From NCBI GenBank assembly GCA_012295275.1, contig CM022674.1:16757127-16821126 (forward strand): DNA of 64,000 nt. Direction: 5' to 3'. The notes beneath the pieces are model-generated. The model did not search any database. It was not told the origin of the DNA and saw nothing but the letters and a program-made list of their open reading frames with translations. This document shows positions 29,298 to 43,590 of the stretch, in pieces. The stretch comes from Chrysomallon squamiferum. Taxonomy: Eukaryota; Mollusca; Gastropoda; Neomphalida; Peltospiridae. How positions within the stretch are numbered: position 1 is the stretch's first letter; the number at the start of each line of letters is the position of its first letter. A program made the position numbers and the translations under genes.

Positions 29298-32200
29298 AGC
29301 ATCTGCTGTAGAAGTAGAACTGTGAAAGAAGTGGTAAAAGTGTTGGAGCATCTGCTGTAGAAGTAGAACTGTGTTGGAAGTGTTGGAAGCATCTGCTGTA
29401 GAAGTAGAACTGTGAAAAAGAGTGGTAAAGTGTTGGAAGCATCTGCTGTAGAAGTAGAACTGAAAGAATGGTAAAAAATCTGCTGAAGCAGTGGAAAGTG
29501 TTGGAAGCATCTGCTGTAGAAGTAGAACTGTGAAAGAGTGGTAAAGTGTTGGAAGCATCTGCTGTAGAAGCAGAACTGTGAAAGAATGGTAAAGTGTTGG
29601 AAGCATCTGCTGTAGAAGTAGAACTGTGAAAAATGTGGTAAAAGTGTTGGAAGCATCTGCTGTAGAAGTAGAACTGTGAAAAGAGTGGTAAAGTGTTGGA
29701 AGCATCTGCTGTAGAAGTAGAACTGTGAAAAAGAGTGGTAAAAGTGTTGGAAGCATCTGCTGTAGAAGTAGAACTGTGAAAAGTGGTAAAGTGTTGGAAG
29801 CATCTGCTGTTGGAAGCAGAACTGAAAGATTGGTAAAAGTGTTTGGCATCATCTGTAGAAGTAGAACTGTGAAAGAGTGGTAAAGTGTTGGAAGCATCTG
29901 CTGTAGAAGTAGAACTGTGAAAAGAGTGGTAAAAGTGTTGGAAGCATCTGCTGTAGAAGCAGAACTGTGAAAGAATGGTAAAGTGTTGGAAGCATCTGCT
30001 GTAGAAGTAGAACTGTGAAAGAGTGGTAAAGTGTTGGAAGCATCTGCTGTAGAAGTAGAACTGTGAAAAAGAGTGGTAAAGTGTTGGAAGCATCTGCTGT
30101 AGAAGTAGAACTGTGAAAGAGTGGTAAAAGTGTTGGAAGCATCTGCTGTAGAAAGAACTGTGAACTGTGAAAGATCTGCTGTAGAAGTAGGTAAAGTGGT
30201 TGTTGGAAGCATCTGCTGTAGAAGTAGAACTGTGGTAAAAGTGTTGGAAGCATCTGCTGTAGAAAGAACTGTGAAAGAGTGGTAAAGTGTTGGAAGCATC
30301 TGCTGTAGAAGTAGAACTGTGAAAGAGTGGTAAAGTGTTGGAAGCATCTGCTGGAAGCAGAACTCTGAAAATGGTGTGGAAGTTGGTTGGAGCATCTGCT
30401 GTGGTAAAGTAGAGAAAGAAGTGGTAAAAGTGTTGGAAGCATCTGCTGTAGAAGCAGAACTGTGAAAGAGTGGTAAAGTGTTGGAAGTTGGAAGCAGATC
30501 TGCTGAATGGTAAAGTGTTGGAAGCAGAACTGAAAGAAAAGAGTGGTAAAGTGTTGGAAGCATCTGCTGTAGAAGCAGAACTGTGAAAGAGTGGTAAAAA
30601 TCTGTTGGAAGCAGATCTGCTGTTGGAAGCATCTGCTGTAGAAGTAGAACTGTGAAAGAGTGGTAAAGTGTTGGAAGCATCTGCTGTAGAAGTAGAACTG
30701 TGAAAGAGTGGTAAAGTGTTGGAAGCATCTGCTGTAGAAGTAGAACTGTGAAAGATTGGTGGAATGTTGGAAGGATTTGCTGTAGAAGTAGAACTGTGAA
30801 AGAGTGGTAAAGTGTTGGAAGCATCTGCTGTAGAAGTAGAACTGTGAAAGAGTGGTAAAGTGTTGGAAGCATCTGCTGTAGAAGCAGAACTGTGAAAGAG
30901 TGGTAAAGTGTTGGAAGCATCTGCTGTAGAAGTAGAACTGTGAAAGAGTGGTAAAGTGTTGGAAGCATCTGCTGTGGAAGTAGAACTGTGAAAGAGTGGT
31001 AAAGTGTTGGAAGCATCTGCTGTAGAAGTAGAACTGTGAAAGAGTGGTAAAGTGTTGGAAGCATCTGCTGTAGAAGTAGAAAGAACTGTGAAAGAACTGG
31101 TAAAGTGTTGGAAGCATCTGCTGTAGAAGTAGAACTGTGAAAGAGTGGTAAAGTGTTGGAAGCATCTGCTGTAGAAGTAGAACTGTGAAAGAGTGGTAAA
31201 GTGTTGGAAGCATCTGCTGTAGAAGTAGAACTGTGAAAGAGTGGTAAAGTGTTGGAAGCATCTGCTGTAGAAGTAGAACTGAAAAGAGTGGTAAAGTGTT
31301 GGAAGCATCTGCTGTAGAAGTAGAACTGTGAACTGTGAAAGTGGTAAATGTTGGAAGCATCTGTTGGAAGAACATCTGCTGTAGAAGTGTTGGAAGTTGT
31401 GGAAAGAAAAGTGTTGGAAGCATCTGCTGTAGAAGCAGAACTGTGAAAGAATGGTAAAGTGTTGGAAGCAGCATCTGCTGTAGAAGTAGAACTGTGTGGT
31501 AAAAAAGATCTGCTGTAGAAGAGTGTGAAAATTGGTAAAGTGTTGGAAGCATCTGCTGTAGAAAGAACTGTGAAAAGAGAGTGGTAAAAGTGTTGGAAGC
31601 ATCTGCTGTAGAAGTAGAACTGTGAAAGAGTGGTAAAGTGTTGGAAGCATCTGCTGTAGAAGCAGAACTGTGAAAGAGTGGTAAAGTGTTGGAAGCATCT
31701 GCTGTAGAAGCAGAACTGAAAGAGTGGTAAAGTGTTGGAAGCATCTGCTGTAGAAGCAGAACTGTGAAAGAGTGGTAAAAGTGTTGGAAGCATCTGCTGT
31801 GTAGAAGTAGAACTGTGAAAGAGTGGTAAAGTGTTGGAATGAAAAGAAGTAGAACTGTGAAAAAGTGGTAAAAGTGTTGGAAGCATCTGCTGTAGAAGTA
31901 GAACTGTGAAAGAGTGGTAAAGTGTTGGAAGCATCTGCTGTGAAGAAGAACTGTGAACTGTGAAAGTGTTGGTAAAGTGTTGGAAGCAGATCTGCTGTGG
32001 TAAAGTTGGAAGCATCTGCTGTAGAAGCAGAACTGTGAAAGAGTGGTAAAGTGTTGGAAGCATCTGCTGTAGAAGTAGAACTGTGAAAGAATGGTAAAGT
32101 GTTGGAAGCATCTGCTGTAGAAGCAGAACTGTGAAAGAAGTGGTAAAGTGTTGGAAGCATCTGCTGTAGAAGTAGAACTGTGAAAGAATGGTAAAGTGTT

Positions 32201-35200
32201 GGAAGCATCTGCTGTAGAAGTAGAACTAGAAAAAAAAGTGGTAAAAGTGTTGGAAAATCTGCTGAAGAAGCAGAATCTGCTGGTGGAAAGTGTTGGAAGC
32301 ATCTGCTGTAGAAGAACTGTGAAAAAGTGGTAAAAGTGTTGGAAGCATCTGCTGTAGAAAGAACTGTGAAATCTGCTGTTGGAAGCAGAACTGTGAAAGA
32401 ACTGTGAAAAGAGTGGTAAAGTGTTGGAAGCATCTGCTGTAGAAGTAGAACTGTGAAAGAATGGTAAAGTGTTGGAAGCATCTGCTGTAGAAGCAGAACT
32501 GTGAAAGAGTGGTAAAGTGTTGGAAGCATCTGCTGTAGAAGTAGAACTGTGAAAGAGTGGTAAAGTGTTGGAAGCATCTGCTGTAGAAGTAGAACTGTGA
32601 AAGAGTGGTAAAAGTGTTGGAAATCTGCTGTAGAAGTAGAACTTGGAAATGTGGTAAAGTGTTGGAAGAAACAGAACTGTGAAAGATTGGTAAAGTGTTG
32701 GAAGCATCTGCTGTAGAAGTAGAACTGTGAAAGAAGTAGAACTGTGAAATCTGCTGTGGAAGTGTTGGAAAGCATTGGCTGGTGTAGGAAGCATCTGCTG
32801 TGGAAAACTGTGAAAAAAGAATGTTGGAAGCATCTGCTGTAGAAGTCAGAACTGTGAAAAGCAGAAAGTGTTGGAAATCTGCTGTAGAAGTAGAACTGTG
32901 AAAAATTGGTAAAATGTTGGAAGCATCTGCTGTAGAAGTAGAACTGTGAAAGAGTGGTAAAGTGTTGGAAGCATCTGCTGTAGAAGTAGAACTGTGAAAG
33001 AGTGGTAAAGTGTTGGAAGCATCTGCTGTAGAAGTAGAACTGTGAAAGAGTGGTAAAGTGTTGGAAGCATTTGCTGTAGAAAGAACTGTGTTGGAATGTT
33101 GGAAGCATCTGCTGTAGAAGTAGAACTGTGAAAGAGTGGTAAAGTGTTGGAAGCATCTGCTGAACAGAACTGTGAAAGAGTGGTAAAGTGTTGGAAGCAT
33201 CTGCTGTAGAAGTAGAACTGTGAAAGAGTGGTAAAGTGTTGGAAGCATCTGCTGTAGAAGCAGAACTGTGAAAGAGTGGTAAAGTGTTGGAAGCATCTGC
33301 TGTAGAAGTAGAACTGTGAAAGAGTGGTAAAGTGTTGGAAGCATCTGCTGTAGAAGTAGAACTGTGAAAGAGTGGTAAAGTGTTGGAAGCATCTGCTGTA
33401 GAAGTAGAACTGTGAAAGAGTGGTAAAGTGTTGGAAGTGTTGGAAGTAGATCTGCTGAAAGAATGCAGAACTGTTGAAAGATCTGGTAGAACTGTGTTGG
33501 GAAATGTTGGAAGCATCTGCTAGAAGCAGAACTGTGAAAAAAGAGTGGTAAAGTGTTGGAAGCATCTGCTGTAGAAGCAGAACTGTGAAAAGTGGAAAAA
33601 TGTTAAAGTGTTGGAAGAATCTGCTGTAGAAGTTGGAAGAACTAGAAGTGAAAAGAAAAATGGTAAAAGTGTTGGAAGCATCTGCTGTAGAAGTAGAACT
33701 GTGAAAAAGAGTGGTAAAAGTGTTGGAAGCATCTGCTGTAGAAGCAGAACTGTGAAAAAAGAGTGGTAAAGTGTTGGAAGCATCTGCTGTAGAAGTAGAA
33801 CTGTGAAAGAGTGGTAAAGTGTTGGAAGCATCTGTGTGGAAGCATCTGCTGTTGGAAGCAAGTAGAACTGTGAAAGAGTGGTAAAAGTGTTGGAAGCATC
33901 TGCTGTAGAAGTAGAACTGTGAAAGAGTGGTAAAGTGTTGGAAGCATCTGCTGGAAATCTGCTGTAAAGTGTGTTGAAGAATCTGCTGTGAAGAGAAAGA
34001 ACTGTGAAATGTGTAAAAGTGTTGGAAGAAGCATCTGCTGTAGAAGCAGAACTGTGAAAGTGGTAAAGTGTTAAAGTGTTGGAGCAGAACATCTGCTGTG
34101 GAATGTTGGAGAACTGTGAGAAAAGAAGTGGTAAAGTGTTGGAAGCATCTGCTGTAGAAGTAGAACTGTGAAAGAATGGTAAAGTGTTGGAAGCATCTGC
34201 TGTAGAAGTAGAACTGTGAAAGAGTGGTAAAGTGTTGGAAGCATCTGCTGTAGAAGTAGAACTGTGAAAAAGTGGTGGTAAAGTGTTGGAAGCATCTGCT
34301 GTAGAAGTAGAACTGTGAAAAGTGGTAAAGTGTTGGAAGCATCTGCTGTAGAAGTAGAACTGTGAAAATTGGTGGTAAAAGTGTGGAAGCATCTGCTGTA
34401 GAAGTAGAACTGTGAAAAGTGGTAAAGTGTTGGAAGCATCTGCTGTAGAAGCAGAACAGAAAAGAGTGGTTGTTGGAATGTTGGCATCTGCTGTAGAAGC
34501 AGAACTGTGAAAAGAAGTGGTAAAAGTGTTTGGAAGCATCTGCTGTAGAAGTTAGAACTGTGAAAAGAACTGTGAAAGTAAAAGTGTTGGAAGCATCTGC
34601 TGTAGAAGTAGAACTGTGAAAGAGTGGTAAAGTGTTGGAAGCATCTGCTGTAGAAGTAGAACTGTGAAAGAGTGGTAAAGTGTTGGAAGCATCTGCTGTA
34701 GAAGCAGAACTGTGAAAGAGTGGTAAAGTGTTGGAAGCATCTGCTGTAGAAGTAGAACTGTGAAAGAGTGGTAAAAAGTGTTGGAAGCATCTGCTGTAGA
34801 GAAGTAGAACTGTGAAAAAGAGTGTAAAAGTGTTGGAAGCATCTGCTGTAGAAGCAGAACTGTGAAAGATGGTAAAGTGTGTAAAAGTGTTGGAAGCATC
34901 TGCTGTAGAAAAAGAACTGTGAAAAGAACTGTGAAAAAAAAGTGGTGGTTGGAAGCATCTGCTGTAGAAGTAGAACTGAAAGTGGTAAAGTGTTTGGCAT
35001 CTGCTGTAGAAGCAGAACTGTGAAAAAATGTGGTAAAAGTGTTGGAAGCATCTGCTGTAGAAGTAGAACTGTGAAAGAATGGTAAAGTGTTGGAAGCATC
35101 TGCTGTAGAAGTAGAACTGTGAAAGAGTGGTAAAGTGTTGAAAAGCATCTGTTGGAAGCAGATCTGCTGTGTTGGGAAGAATCTGCTGTAGAAGCAGAAC

Positions 35201-36605
35201 TGTGAAAAGAGTGGTAAAAGTGTTGGAAGCATCTGCTGTAGAAGTAGAACTGTGAAAAGTGGTAAAGTGGTAAAAGCATCTGTTGGAAGCAGAACTGTGA
35301 AATCTGTTGGAAGCATCTGCTGTAGAAGCAGAACTGTGAAAGAGTGGTAAAAGTGTTGGAAGCATCTGCTGTAGAAGCAGAACTGTGAAAGAATGGTGGT
35401 AAAAGTGTTGGAAGCATCTGCTGTAGAAGCAGAACTGTGAAAAAGAGTGGTAAAGTGTTAAAAGAAGCAGAACTGGAAGCATCTGGTGTGTGTTGGAAGC
35501 ATCTGCTGCAGAACTGTGAAAAAGAGTGGTAAAAAGTGTTGGAAGCATCTGCTGTAGAAGTAGAACTGTGAAAATGTGGTAAAAGTGTTGGAAGCATCTG
35601 CTGAAGAAGCTGTAGAAGAACTGTGAAAGAGTGGTAAAGTGTTGGAAGCATCTGCTGTAGAAGTAGAACTGTGAAAGAGTGGTAAAGTGTTGGAAGCATC
35701 TGCTGTAGAAGTAGAACTGTGAAAGAGTGGTAAAGTGTTGGAAGCATCTGCTGTAGAAGCAGAACTGTGAAAGAGTGGTAAAGTGTTGGAAGCATCTGCT
35801 GTGAAGAAGAACTGTGAAAAGTAGAATCTGCTGTAGAAGTAGAACTGTGAAAGAGTGGTAAAGTGTTGGAAGCATCTGCTGTAGAAGCAGAACTGTGAAA
35901 AGAAGTGGTAAAAGTGTTGGAAGCATCTGCTGTAGAAGCAGAACTGTGAAAGAGTGGTAAAGTGTTGGAAGCATCTGCTGTAGAAGTAGAACTGTGAAAG
36001 AGTGGTAAAGTGTTGGAAGCATCTGCTGTAGAAGCAGAACTGTGAAAGAGTGGTAAAGTGTTGGAAGCATCTGCTGTAGAAGCAGAACTGTGAAAAAGAG
36101 TGGTAAAGTGTTGGAAGCATCTGCTGAAGCAGAACTGTGAAGAAGTGGTAAAGTGTTAAAGCATCTGCTGTAGAAGTAGAAGAAAAATCTGTTGAAGCAT
36201 CTGCTGTAGAAGCAGAACTGTGAAAGAGTGGTAAAGTGTTGGAAGCATCTGCTGTAGAAGTAGAACTGTGAAAGAGTGGTAAAGTGTTGGAAGCATCTGC
36301 TGTAGAAGCAGAACTGTGAAAGAGTGGTAAAGTGTTGGAAGCATCTGCTGTAGAAGCAGAACTGTGAAAAAAGTGTTAGAAGCATCTGCTGTAGAAGTAG
36401 AACTGTGAAAGAGTGGTAAAGTGTTGGAAGCATCTGCTGTAGAAGTAGAACTGTGAAAGAGTGGTAAAGTGTTGGAAGCATCTGCTGTAGAAGTAGAACT
36501 GTGAAAGGGTGGTAAAGTGTTAGAAACATCTGTTGTAGAAGTAGAACTGTGAAAGGTGGTAAAGTGTTTGAAACATCTGCTGTAGAAGAGAACTGTGAAA
36601 GAATG
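29298..36605 (-). repeat. 48-bp minisatellite, gene C tail (larger array)
   Basis: Same unit as 18,600-22,195 but inverted and about twice as long (roughly 150 units). It is open in three minus-strand frames, which explains apparent frames of over 1,000 codons here. Nearly all units carry GATGCT rather than GATGTT. Clusters of mangled, fused units occur (about 30,150-30,620, 31,330-31,580, 32,230-32,420, 33,430-33,660, 33,830-34,120, 35,130-35,520), many differing by one A in AAA runs. That pattern is typical of uncorrected long-read consensus. Confidence 0.9.
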
Positions 36606-37904
36606 GTGGAGGGAACGGTGGATGCAGAAATGGAGGGAGGAATTGATTTCAATATGAATTGGGTACTTGAGTACTTCTGATCGGATTAGAGTCCTGAAGA
36701 GACGATACTGAGGAAACTGATGAAGACAATTCTGGTGTGCTCTTCACCGAATATTCAAGTAGAAACACTGGGTAAATCTGTGAAGTGTCAAAGATTACAA
36801 AAACTGATGGATTATTTACATCATCGACACAGGAATCATAAAGAACATGTCCTTTCCTAGAAGAAGGCCGCCAATAGGAACTTTCACCTTTAGGAAAAAT
36901 TAGCTTCGTAAGATTCGTAATAATTAAAATTTGTATTGCTTACTGCTCAGCTAGATTTAATGTTTTGTTTCGTTACAATTTATTTCATAGTAACTGAACT
37001 ACAGTATTTTATTACTTTTCTACAATACTGGTGATGAAACATATTTTTCCATATCCCTGTTCCAGTATAGTGATTAATTTTCATTCTATAACAGATGAAT
37101 GGTAAATATTTCTTTCACAAAAAAGTACTGTTAAATTTTCTGTCATCAATATTTGGATACCAACCTAGAAAGATTTTTTTTCTTTTTTTTTTTTTTTCTT
37201 TTGTTTTTGTTACGAATTGATGAATCTTCTATTGGAAATCTGTTTTGTTGTTTCCAACACTATTGAAACAAATGAAATATCTACAATTTTCAATTGTAAA
37301 TCAATCATTTATTTACTTAGTTCTAGAAAATATTAATTAAATATCTATCACTGATTGGTGTTCTTTAGTCAGTGTTAAAATATACTAACTATCGATCATT
37401 TATTTAATTAGTAAATGCTGATTAAATATCTATCACTCATCATTTATTTAATGAGACCACTGATTAGTTATTTAACGAGAACATACTGTTTAAATAGCTA
37501 TCATTGATTATTTATTTAATGAGTATATGCCGATAAAATATCTGTCACTGATTATTACTTAGTAACTATATACTGAATAAATATCTATCATTGATTATTT
37601 ATTTAATGGGAACATGTATGTTAAATACTTGTATCTAATGCGGAACAAATGATCTAAAATAAATTTGTATTATTCCAAATTGTAGCAATCTATACTTTGT
37701 TAATGTAAAAGTATTACAATAAGATGATATCATTTTCCATAACAGGTGTGACATCGTAGCATGCATGTAGAATTGATAGATGCATTTTATTTTATTTTTT
37801 TCTGGCAATGCTTGTATACAAAAAATTGGAATAAAAATGCATGCAAAAATGCAACTTTAGTCTTTTTCATGCTGTATTTTATTATTAATTAAGACTAGAT
37901 GACA

Positions 37905-37973
37905 AAAGATTACTACTACTACTACTATTAATAGTAATAAGATCAACAATACCGATAACAATAACAATAACAA

Positions 37974-38028
<55 letters not shown>

Positions 38029-38030
38029 AT
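37905..38030. repeat. (AATA)n and simple repeats in gene C intron
   Basis: Mirror of 17,170-17,300 in gene B. A pure AATA run lies at 37,972-38,030. Confidence 0.9.
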
Positions 38031-38338
38031 ATCTTGAAGTATGAAGAATATATTTAGGCTGTTTTTTTCTTTTTTGTATTACCTTAATGTACACAGTATC
38101 ATAAAATAGGCATTCCTACCTACAGTATTGTTTCCAGAGTGGTAGGTTTTGGATGCGAAATAAATATTTCAATATTACTTTCGATTTGTTCATGGTAGAA
38201 AAAAATAATTTCATCACGGTTTTCATCTCCTCATCTTTGATCAAGCCATCAAAGTCTAATTTGACCAGTTCCACTGGCAGGTAACAGTCTAGAGGCCACC
38301 ACTTATGGATGATATCTGCATTTTTTTATATAATAAAA

Positions 38339-38473
<135 letters not shown>

Positions 38474-39379
38474 GGTATTATAATAAACACCAAATGCAAT
38501 TTTTTAAAATAATATTATAGTATGTGTTATGCGATATATCATATGGGTCTGATATGATGACCCGATGTGATGCGATATGCTATGATATGAATGCATGTAT
38601 GTTTGCAATAGATACAACAGATCCTTTTTATTTGATCACTAATAATATATAAGAAACACAATGTTCTAGGCATTAACATGAACATTTTTTTTTTCTTTTT
38701 TAAAACTATGTTTTATAAAGTTTGATTTCGCCCACAAAAAAAAAAAATAGTTGAAAAAAATAAAAAAAAAAAAAAAATAGTTTAACAATAAAATAAAGTG
38801 AACATTCACTGGTTCATAAGGCAGCCACTTTTCAAAACCTGGATCAAAATACCAACACCACTGTGTGAGCTGTGTGAAGTTGTCTTCTTGTCTAGTGACA
38901 TACGATGGTGTCGACAGACGCTGAACTCTGACCTCGCGGTTTCTTGGTTGCAGGGAAAGAAAAGCGGTCATTGAGACAAAATCAGCAACAATTGGAACGA
39001 ACTTACTGGCCACTGAAAACTGAAAAAAACATACATATAATCGTACTGTTACTGTTTGTACCTGTTATGTGACAGTTATTAAATCTTAAACGTTAATACA
39101 TATAAATAAAATTCCAATTATCACCTCTGGATGTTTTCTTACTTACCTCTATATTTCCTGTATCTGACTTCAGATTACAAAAACACTGCTCGATCATCTC
39201 ATTCTCCACTATGTCAAAGTTGACCCATTTGTCACAAATCTCCATCTGCCACTGGTAAGGTAGGTTTCTTTGTTTGTGTGTATTTGAATGTATTACACAC
39301 TGAGTCCATACACATTTCTCACAAAGCAGGCCTTCTATTTCATTGTTGTAATTCATTATTTCAAGGCTGTCATTCACAT

Positions 39380-40910
39380 CAAGTTGTCGCTGGTGTGAAA
39401 CTTGTACTGGACCTGCTTTCACTTTGACATCAAATTGTTTCTGCTGTGACGGTTGAGGTTGGTCTGCTTTTACTTGTACATCATGTTGTTTTTGCTGTGA
39501 AATTTGAGGTGTATCTGAAACCTGTACTGGATCTGCTTTTAATTTTACATCAAGTTGTTTCTGCTGTGAAGCTTGTAATGGATCTGCTTTTACTTTCACA
39601 TCAAGTTGTTTCTGCTGTGAAGCTTGTTCTAGATCTGCTTTTACTTTCGCATGAAGTTGTTTCCGCTGTGAAACTTGTACTGGAACTTCTTTTAGTTTCA
39701 CATTAAATTGTTTCTGCAGTGAAACTTGTAGTGGATCTGCTTTGACTTTTACATCGTGTTGTTTCTGCTGTGAAACCTGTACTGGATCTGCTTTTACTTT
39801 TATATTAACCTGTTTCTCCAGTGAATCTTGTACTGGATCTACTTCCGCATTCACATCAAGTTGTTTCTGGTGTAAATCTTGTACTGGATATTCTTTCACT
39901 TTCATATTAAATTGTTTCTGCTGTGAAATTTGAGGTCTATCTGCTTTTAGTTTCATATCAAGTTTTTCCTGCTGTGAATCTTGTACTGGATCTCATTTTA
40001 CTTTTAAATCTTGTTGTTTATGCTGTTAAACCTGTGCTGGATCTGGTTACACTTTCACATCAACTTATTTCTGCTGCTAAACCTGTACTGGATCTGCTCC
40101 CACTTTCACATTAAGTTGTTTCTGGTGTGAATCTTGTACTGGATCTGGTTTCACTTTCACATCAACTTGTTTCTGCTGCTAAACCTGTACTGGATCTGCC
40201 CTCACTTTCACATTAAGTTTTTTCTGGTGTGAATCTTGTACTGGATCTGATTTCACTTTCAGATCAACTTGTTTCTGCTGTGAATCTTGTACTGAATCTG
40301 GTTTTACTTTTACATCTTTTTGTTTCTGCTGCAAAACATGTACTGGATCTGCTCCCACTTTCACATTAAGTCGTTTCTGTTGTGAATCTTGTACTGGATC
40401 TGGATTCACTTTCACATCAATTTGTTTCTGCTGCGAAGCCTGTGCTGGATCTGGTTTCACTTTCACATTTGGTTGTTTCTGTTGTGAATCTTGTACTGGA
40501 TCTGGTTTCAATTTCACATCAACTTGTTTCTGCTGCGAAACCTGTGCTGGAACTGCTTCCACTTTTACATCAACTTGTTTCTGCTGTGAAACCTGTGCTG
40601 GAACTGCTTCCACTTTTACATTAAGTTGTTTCTGCTGTGAAATCTGTGCTGGATCTGTTTCCACTTTCATATCAAGGTGTTTCTGCTTTGAAATTTGTAC
40701 TCGATCTGATTTCCTTTTGACGTCAAGTTGTTTCTGGTGTGAATCTTGTACTGGATAGTCTTTGACTTTCATATTAAATTGTTTCTGCTGTGAAACTTGT
40801 ACTGGATCTGCTTTCAGTTTTAAGTCAAGTTGTTTCTGTTGTGAAATTCGAGGTGGATCAGCGTTCACCTTCATATCAAGTTGTTTCTGCTGTGAAAGTG
40901 ACAGGCTTGT
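39380..40910 (-). repeat. 51-bp coding minisatellite in gene C exon 1
   Basis: About 30 units of the 17-residue KQ-rich repeat, matching 14,120-15,540 with a few units gained (for example two consecutive units reading VEAVPAQVSQQKQ) and one region rearranged around 39,500-39,560. Stops such as the TAA/TAG series at about 40,020-40,080 are shared with B. Confidence 0.85.
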
Positions 40911-42820
40911 TTTTACAGTAGATACGGGTGTGGTCCTCTCTATACCCCTGATTCCTTTCTTTGGTGTTGTGATCTCATCCGAAGGTTTGCAGTCATATGA
41001 ACCTCTTCTTTCATTCTGATGATAATTCTCATTAAATTTGCAAAGAAGCATCTGTTCAAGTATACTAACTCTATAGTGATTCATATAAAATATCCTCAGG
41101 ACCCACTGGTTGTGTTGATATGATTTGATGTAATGTTCTAAGCAACACCTCTTATTGCAGTCCTCTTTTCTACAGACATGAATGAGTGGACAATATTCAT
41201 CATGTTTGATGCCTCTTTGATATTCTTCACACCATTCAGGTGTTCTGCATCTCACAAAATTTGCAATGTCCTTATTTTTCAAAAATCCCAAACCTATCTC
41301 CTCAATGCGATTCTTATTTGTCTCAAAAAAATTATGTGAAAGACACTGACCAGTGGAGCGTTTACACTGACCTAGTACAAACTGTGTACATATGTGAAGA
41401 AACCTGCAGTCTTTTTTTCTACACTGAGAAGTATTGTAAGGATGACAGATTCTGGCATATCTTGAAAACACAGAAACAAATTTAATTTTGCTATTCTTTG
41501 TGAAAAGCAAAAAGTGTTTTTTATTTTTATAAAACCATGAAACATGTTTAGCTTTTACAGGAAGACTGTTTTCTTTCATCAGTTTCCAAAACTGTGTACG
41601 TCCATTAAACTTTTCAAGAAGAATGTTCCACACTATGTCAATAATTTCATTTTCCTCCTTCTGGTCCTCACTATCATCATGTTCAGTGTTATCCAGATCA
41701 CCAGTAGTCGAGGAAGAACAGAAACTTGATTGTGATTTTGTTCTTCCAGATAAACGTCTACTGCTGACATCTGTGTTATCTTTGAATATAATTTCTTCTT
41801 TTTTTCTGTGTGTTGTTTCCTCTTTTTTCTGATTCTTGGTGTTTGACATTTTTTCGCCGTCTTCTGTTGGATTTTTTCGGTGTATAAACTTCTGAACCGT
41901 CATGATCATCACTGTCAGACTCTGCAGCAGCTGTCGAGAATAAACTAGTCTGTGAAGCTGTTCTTTGTTTTAACCTTTGGTCAGTCTGAAAACTGTCTGT
42001 CAGATTATTTCTGCTAAGCATTTCACGTGTTCCTATTTTCTCCATATCTGTTTCTTGTGTTTCTTTATTAGAATCACCTATTTTTCCTCTACCTCTACAT
42101 AAACCATCATTTTCTCTACATCTAGAAGCTTGACATTCCCTGCTTTTTGTATTTTGGAATGTTTTCAAGATTTCGTCTTCACCTGCTCCTTCGTATGTTG
42201 TAGAAAATAGTGTAGTCTGTAACACTGACCTTCGTTCTAAATATCTACACAATTTGTTATTTTCTGTAAGATCCCGGTTGTTTCTTTCCAATAATCAAAG
42301 TGACCATTTATTTCATTTTGTTTTCTTGGCTATTTTATTTCGGTATCTATCCAAGGCATCAATATCACGATATTTCATCAAATTGATCAAAATGAAAGGT
42401 CCTTTTGAAATAATATTTAACAGTGAATCGGTGTTTTGTCTTAAATATTTACAAGCTGTGGTATTTTCGTCATTAAATACAAACTGAGTGTTTTCTTGTT
42501 ATTGTTGTTTTTTGATGTATTTAAGTGCTGCTTGTAAATGTCTATCTGTGAAGCAGTTCGTCTTTCTTGTACATGTTGAAATCAACTGAAAATAAAATTA
42601 ACAATATAAAATAGACAAGCGATGATTAAAAATAATAAGTATAAAATAGACTTCCATCGTGTTTAAATAAAAAATAAAAATAAAAATAAAAATAATAATG
42701 ATAATAATTAAACAAATAAACAAACAAGCACGAAAGAAAGAAAGAGACAAATAAATAAATAATTAAACAAAGAAATAAAGAAACAAACTAACAATCTAAA
42801 AACAAATAAATAAATAAATA

Positions 42821-43090
42821 TTAACCAATGAAAGCTAAGTTACATAATTTATGTAAGCTTGCAATTTCGATCATGGCCTTATCAGAGGACATTTTACTAA
42901 ATATTTAAATATTTTTTTGCGATTTATTCTTATGCTACTAGTTGTGTTTGTAAGGAGAGAGAACAACTAACATAGTTTAACAATTAAATAAGGAAGTACA
43001 TACCAGTTACTCCAGGCATAGAATATCAGCCTTAGTTATTAGAGTTTGCACAATACTAAAAGTGTAACGTTCTTATTGTTTATCTTTAAT
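42821..43090 (-). promoter_or_regulatory. 5' element of gene C (copy 4, inverted)
   Basis: Near-identical inverted copy of 11,955-12,224, including the short frame 42,821-42,892 starting MSSDKAMIEIA. Upstream (43,090-43,590) mirrors 11,460-11,950, with a CACACA-type simple repeat at about 43,250-43,275 and no gene seen. Confidence 0.5.
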
Positions 43091-43590
43091 GGACTTCAGT
43101 CCTGTACGCCCAGTTCAACATAACACGATAGTAATCGGGTCTCCTATAGTGTGTCGATACTGATCGCGACAGGTTGTCTGTCGTTGTTTTAGTTCTTTTT
43201 CTTTACCATTTCTTTCTTTGTTTTCTTTTTTTAAGATCAGAAACATATACACAGACACACACGCACACACAGACAAACAAGCGGAGGAAAAACAAAACAT
43301 ACACATATAAACTTGTTATAATCATTATAAATAGTGTCTACTTTGATATAAATATAGAGCGGTTTCGTCCACGCAGAAACTGATTATACTGCGATCTCGC
43401 CCATCCTGAATTCAACATTGGGCCAGTTTGACATCCTTCATGTAAATGGGCCTAAATTAATAATAAAACAAATAATAAATAAAACAAAATAAAATTAATA
43501 ATAATAATAATATGTATATGTATACATGCAAGAGTTCAGATTGTTATTACCTGGTTTTATCTTCTGATAAAGACATATGAACGACCTGAA

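Noticed and set aside
23515-36605. CRISPR-like repeat-spacer array
   Set aside because: The units are contiguous tandem repeats without unique spacers, in an animal genome.
28926-36652. Very long open frames (about 1,000-1,480 codons) on the minus strand as giant genes
   Set aside because: They are the three stop-free frames of the 48-bp array, overlap each other, and in places run through the N gap or start in the minisatellite. They lack independent coding evidence.
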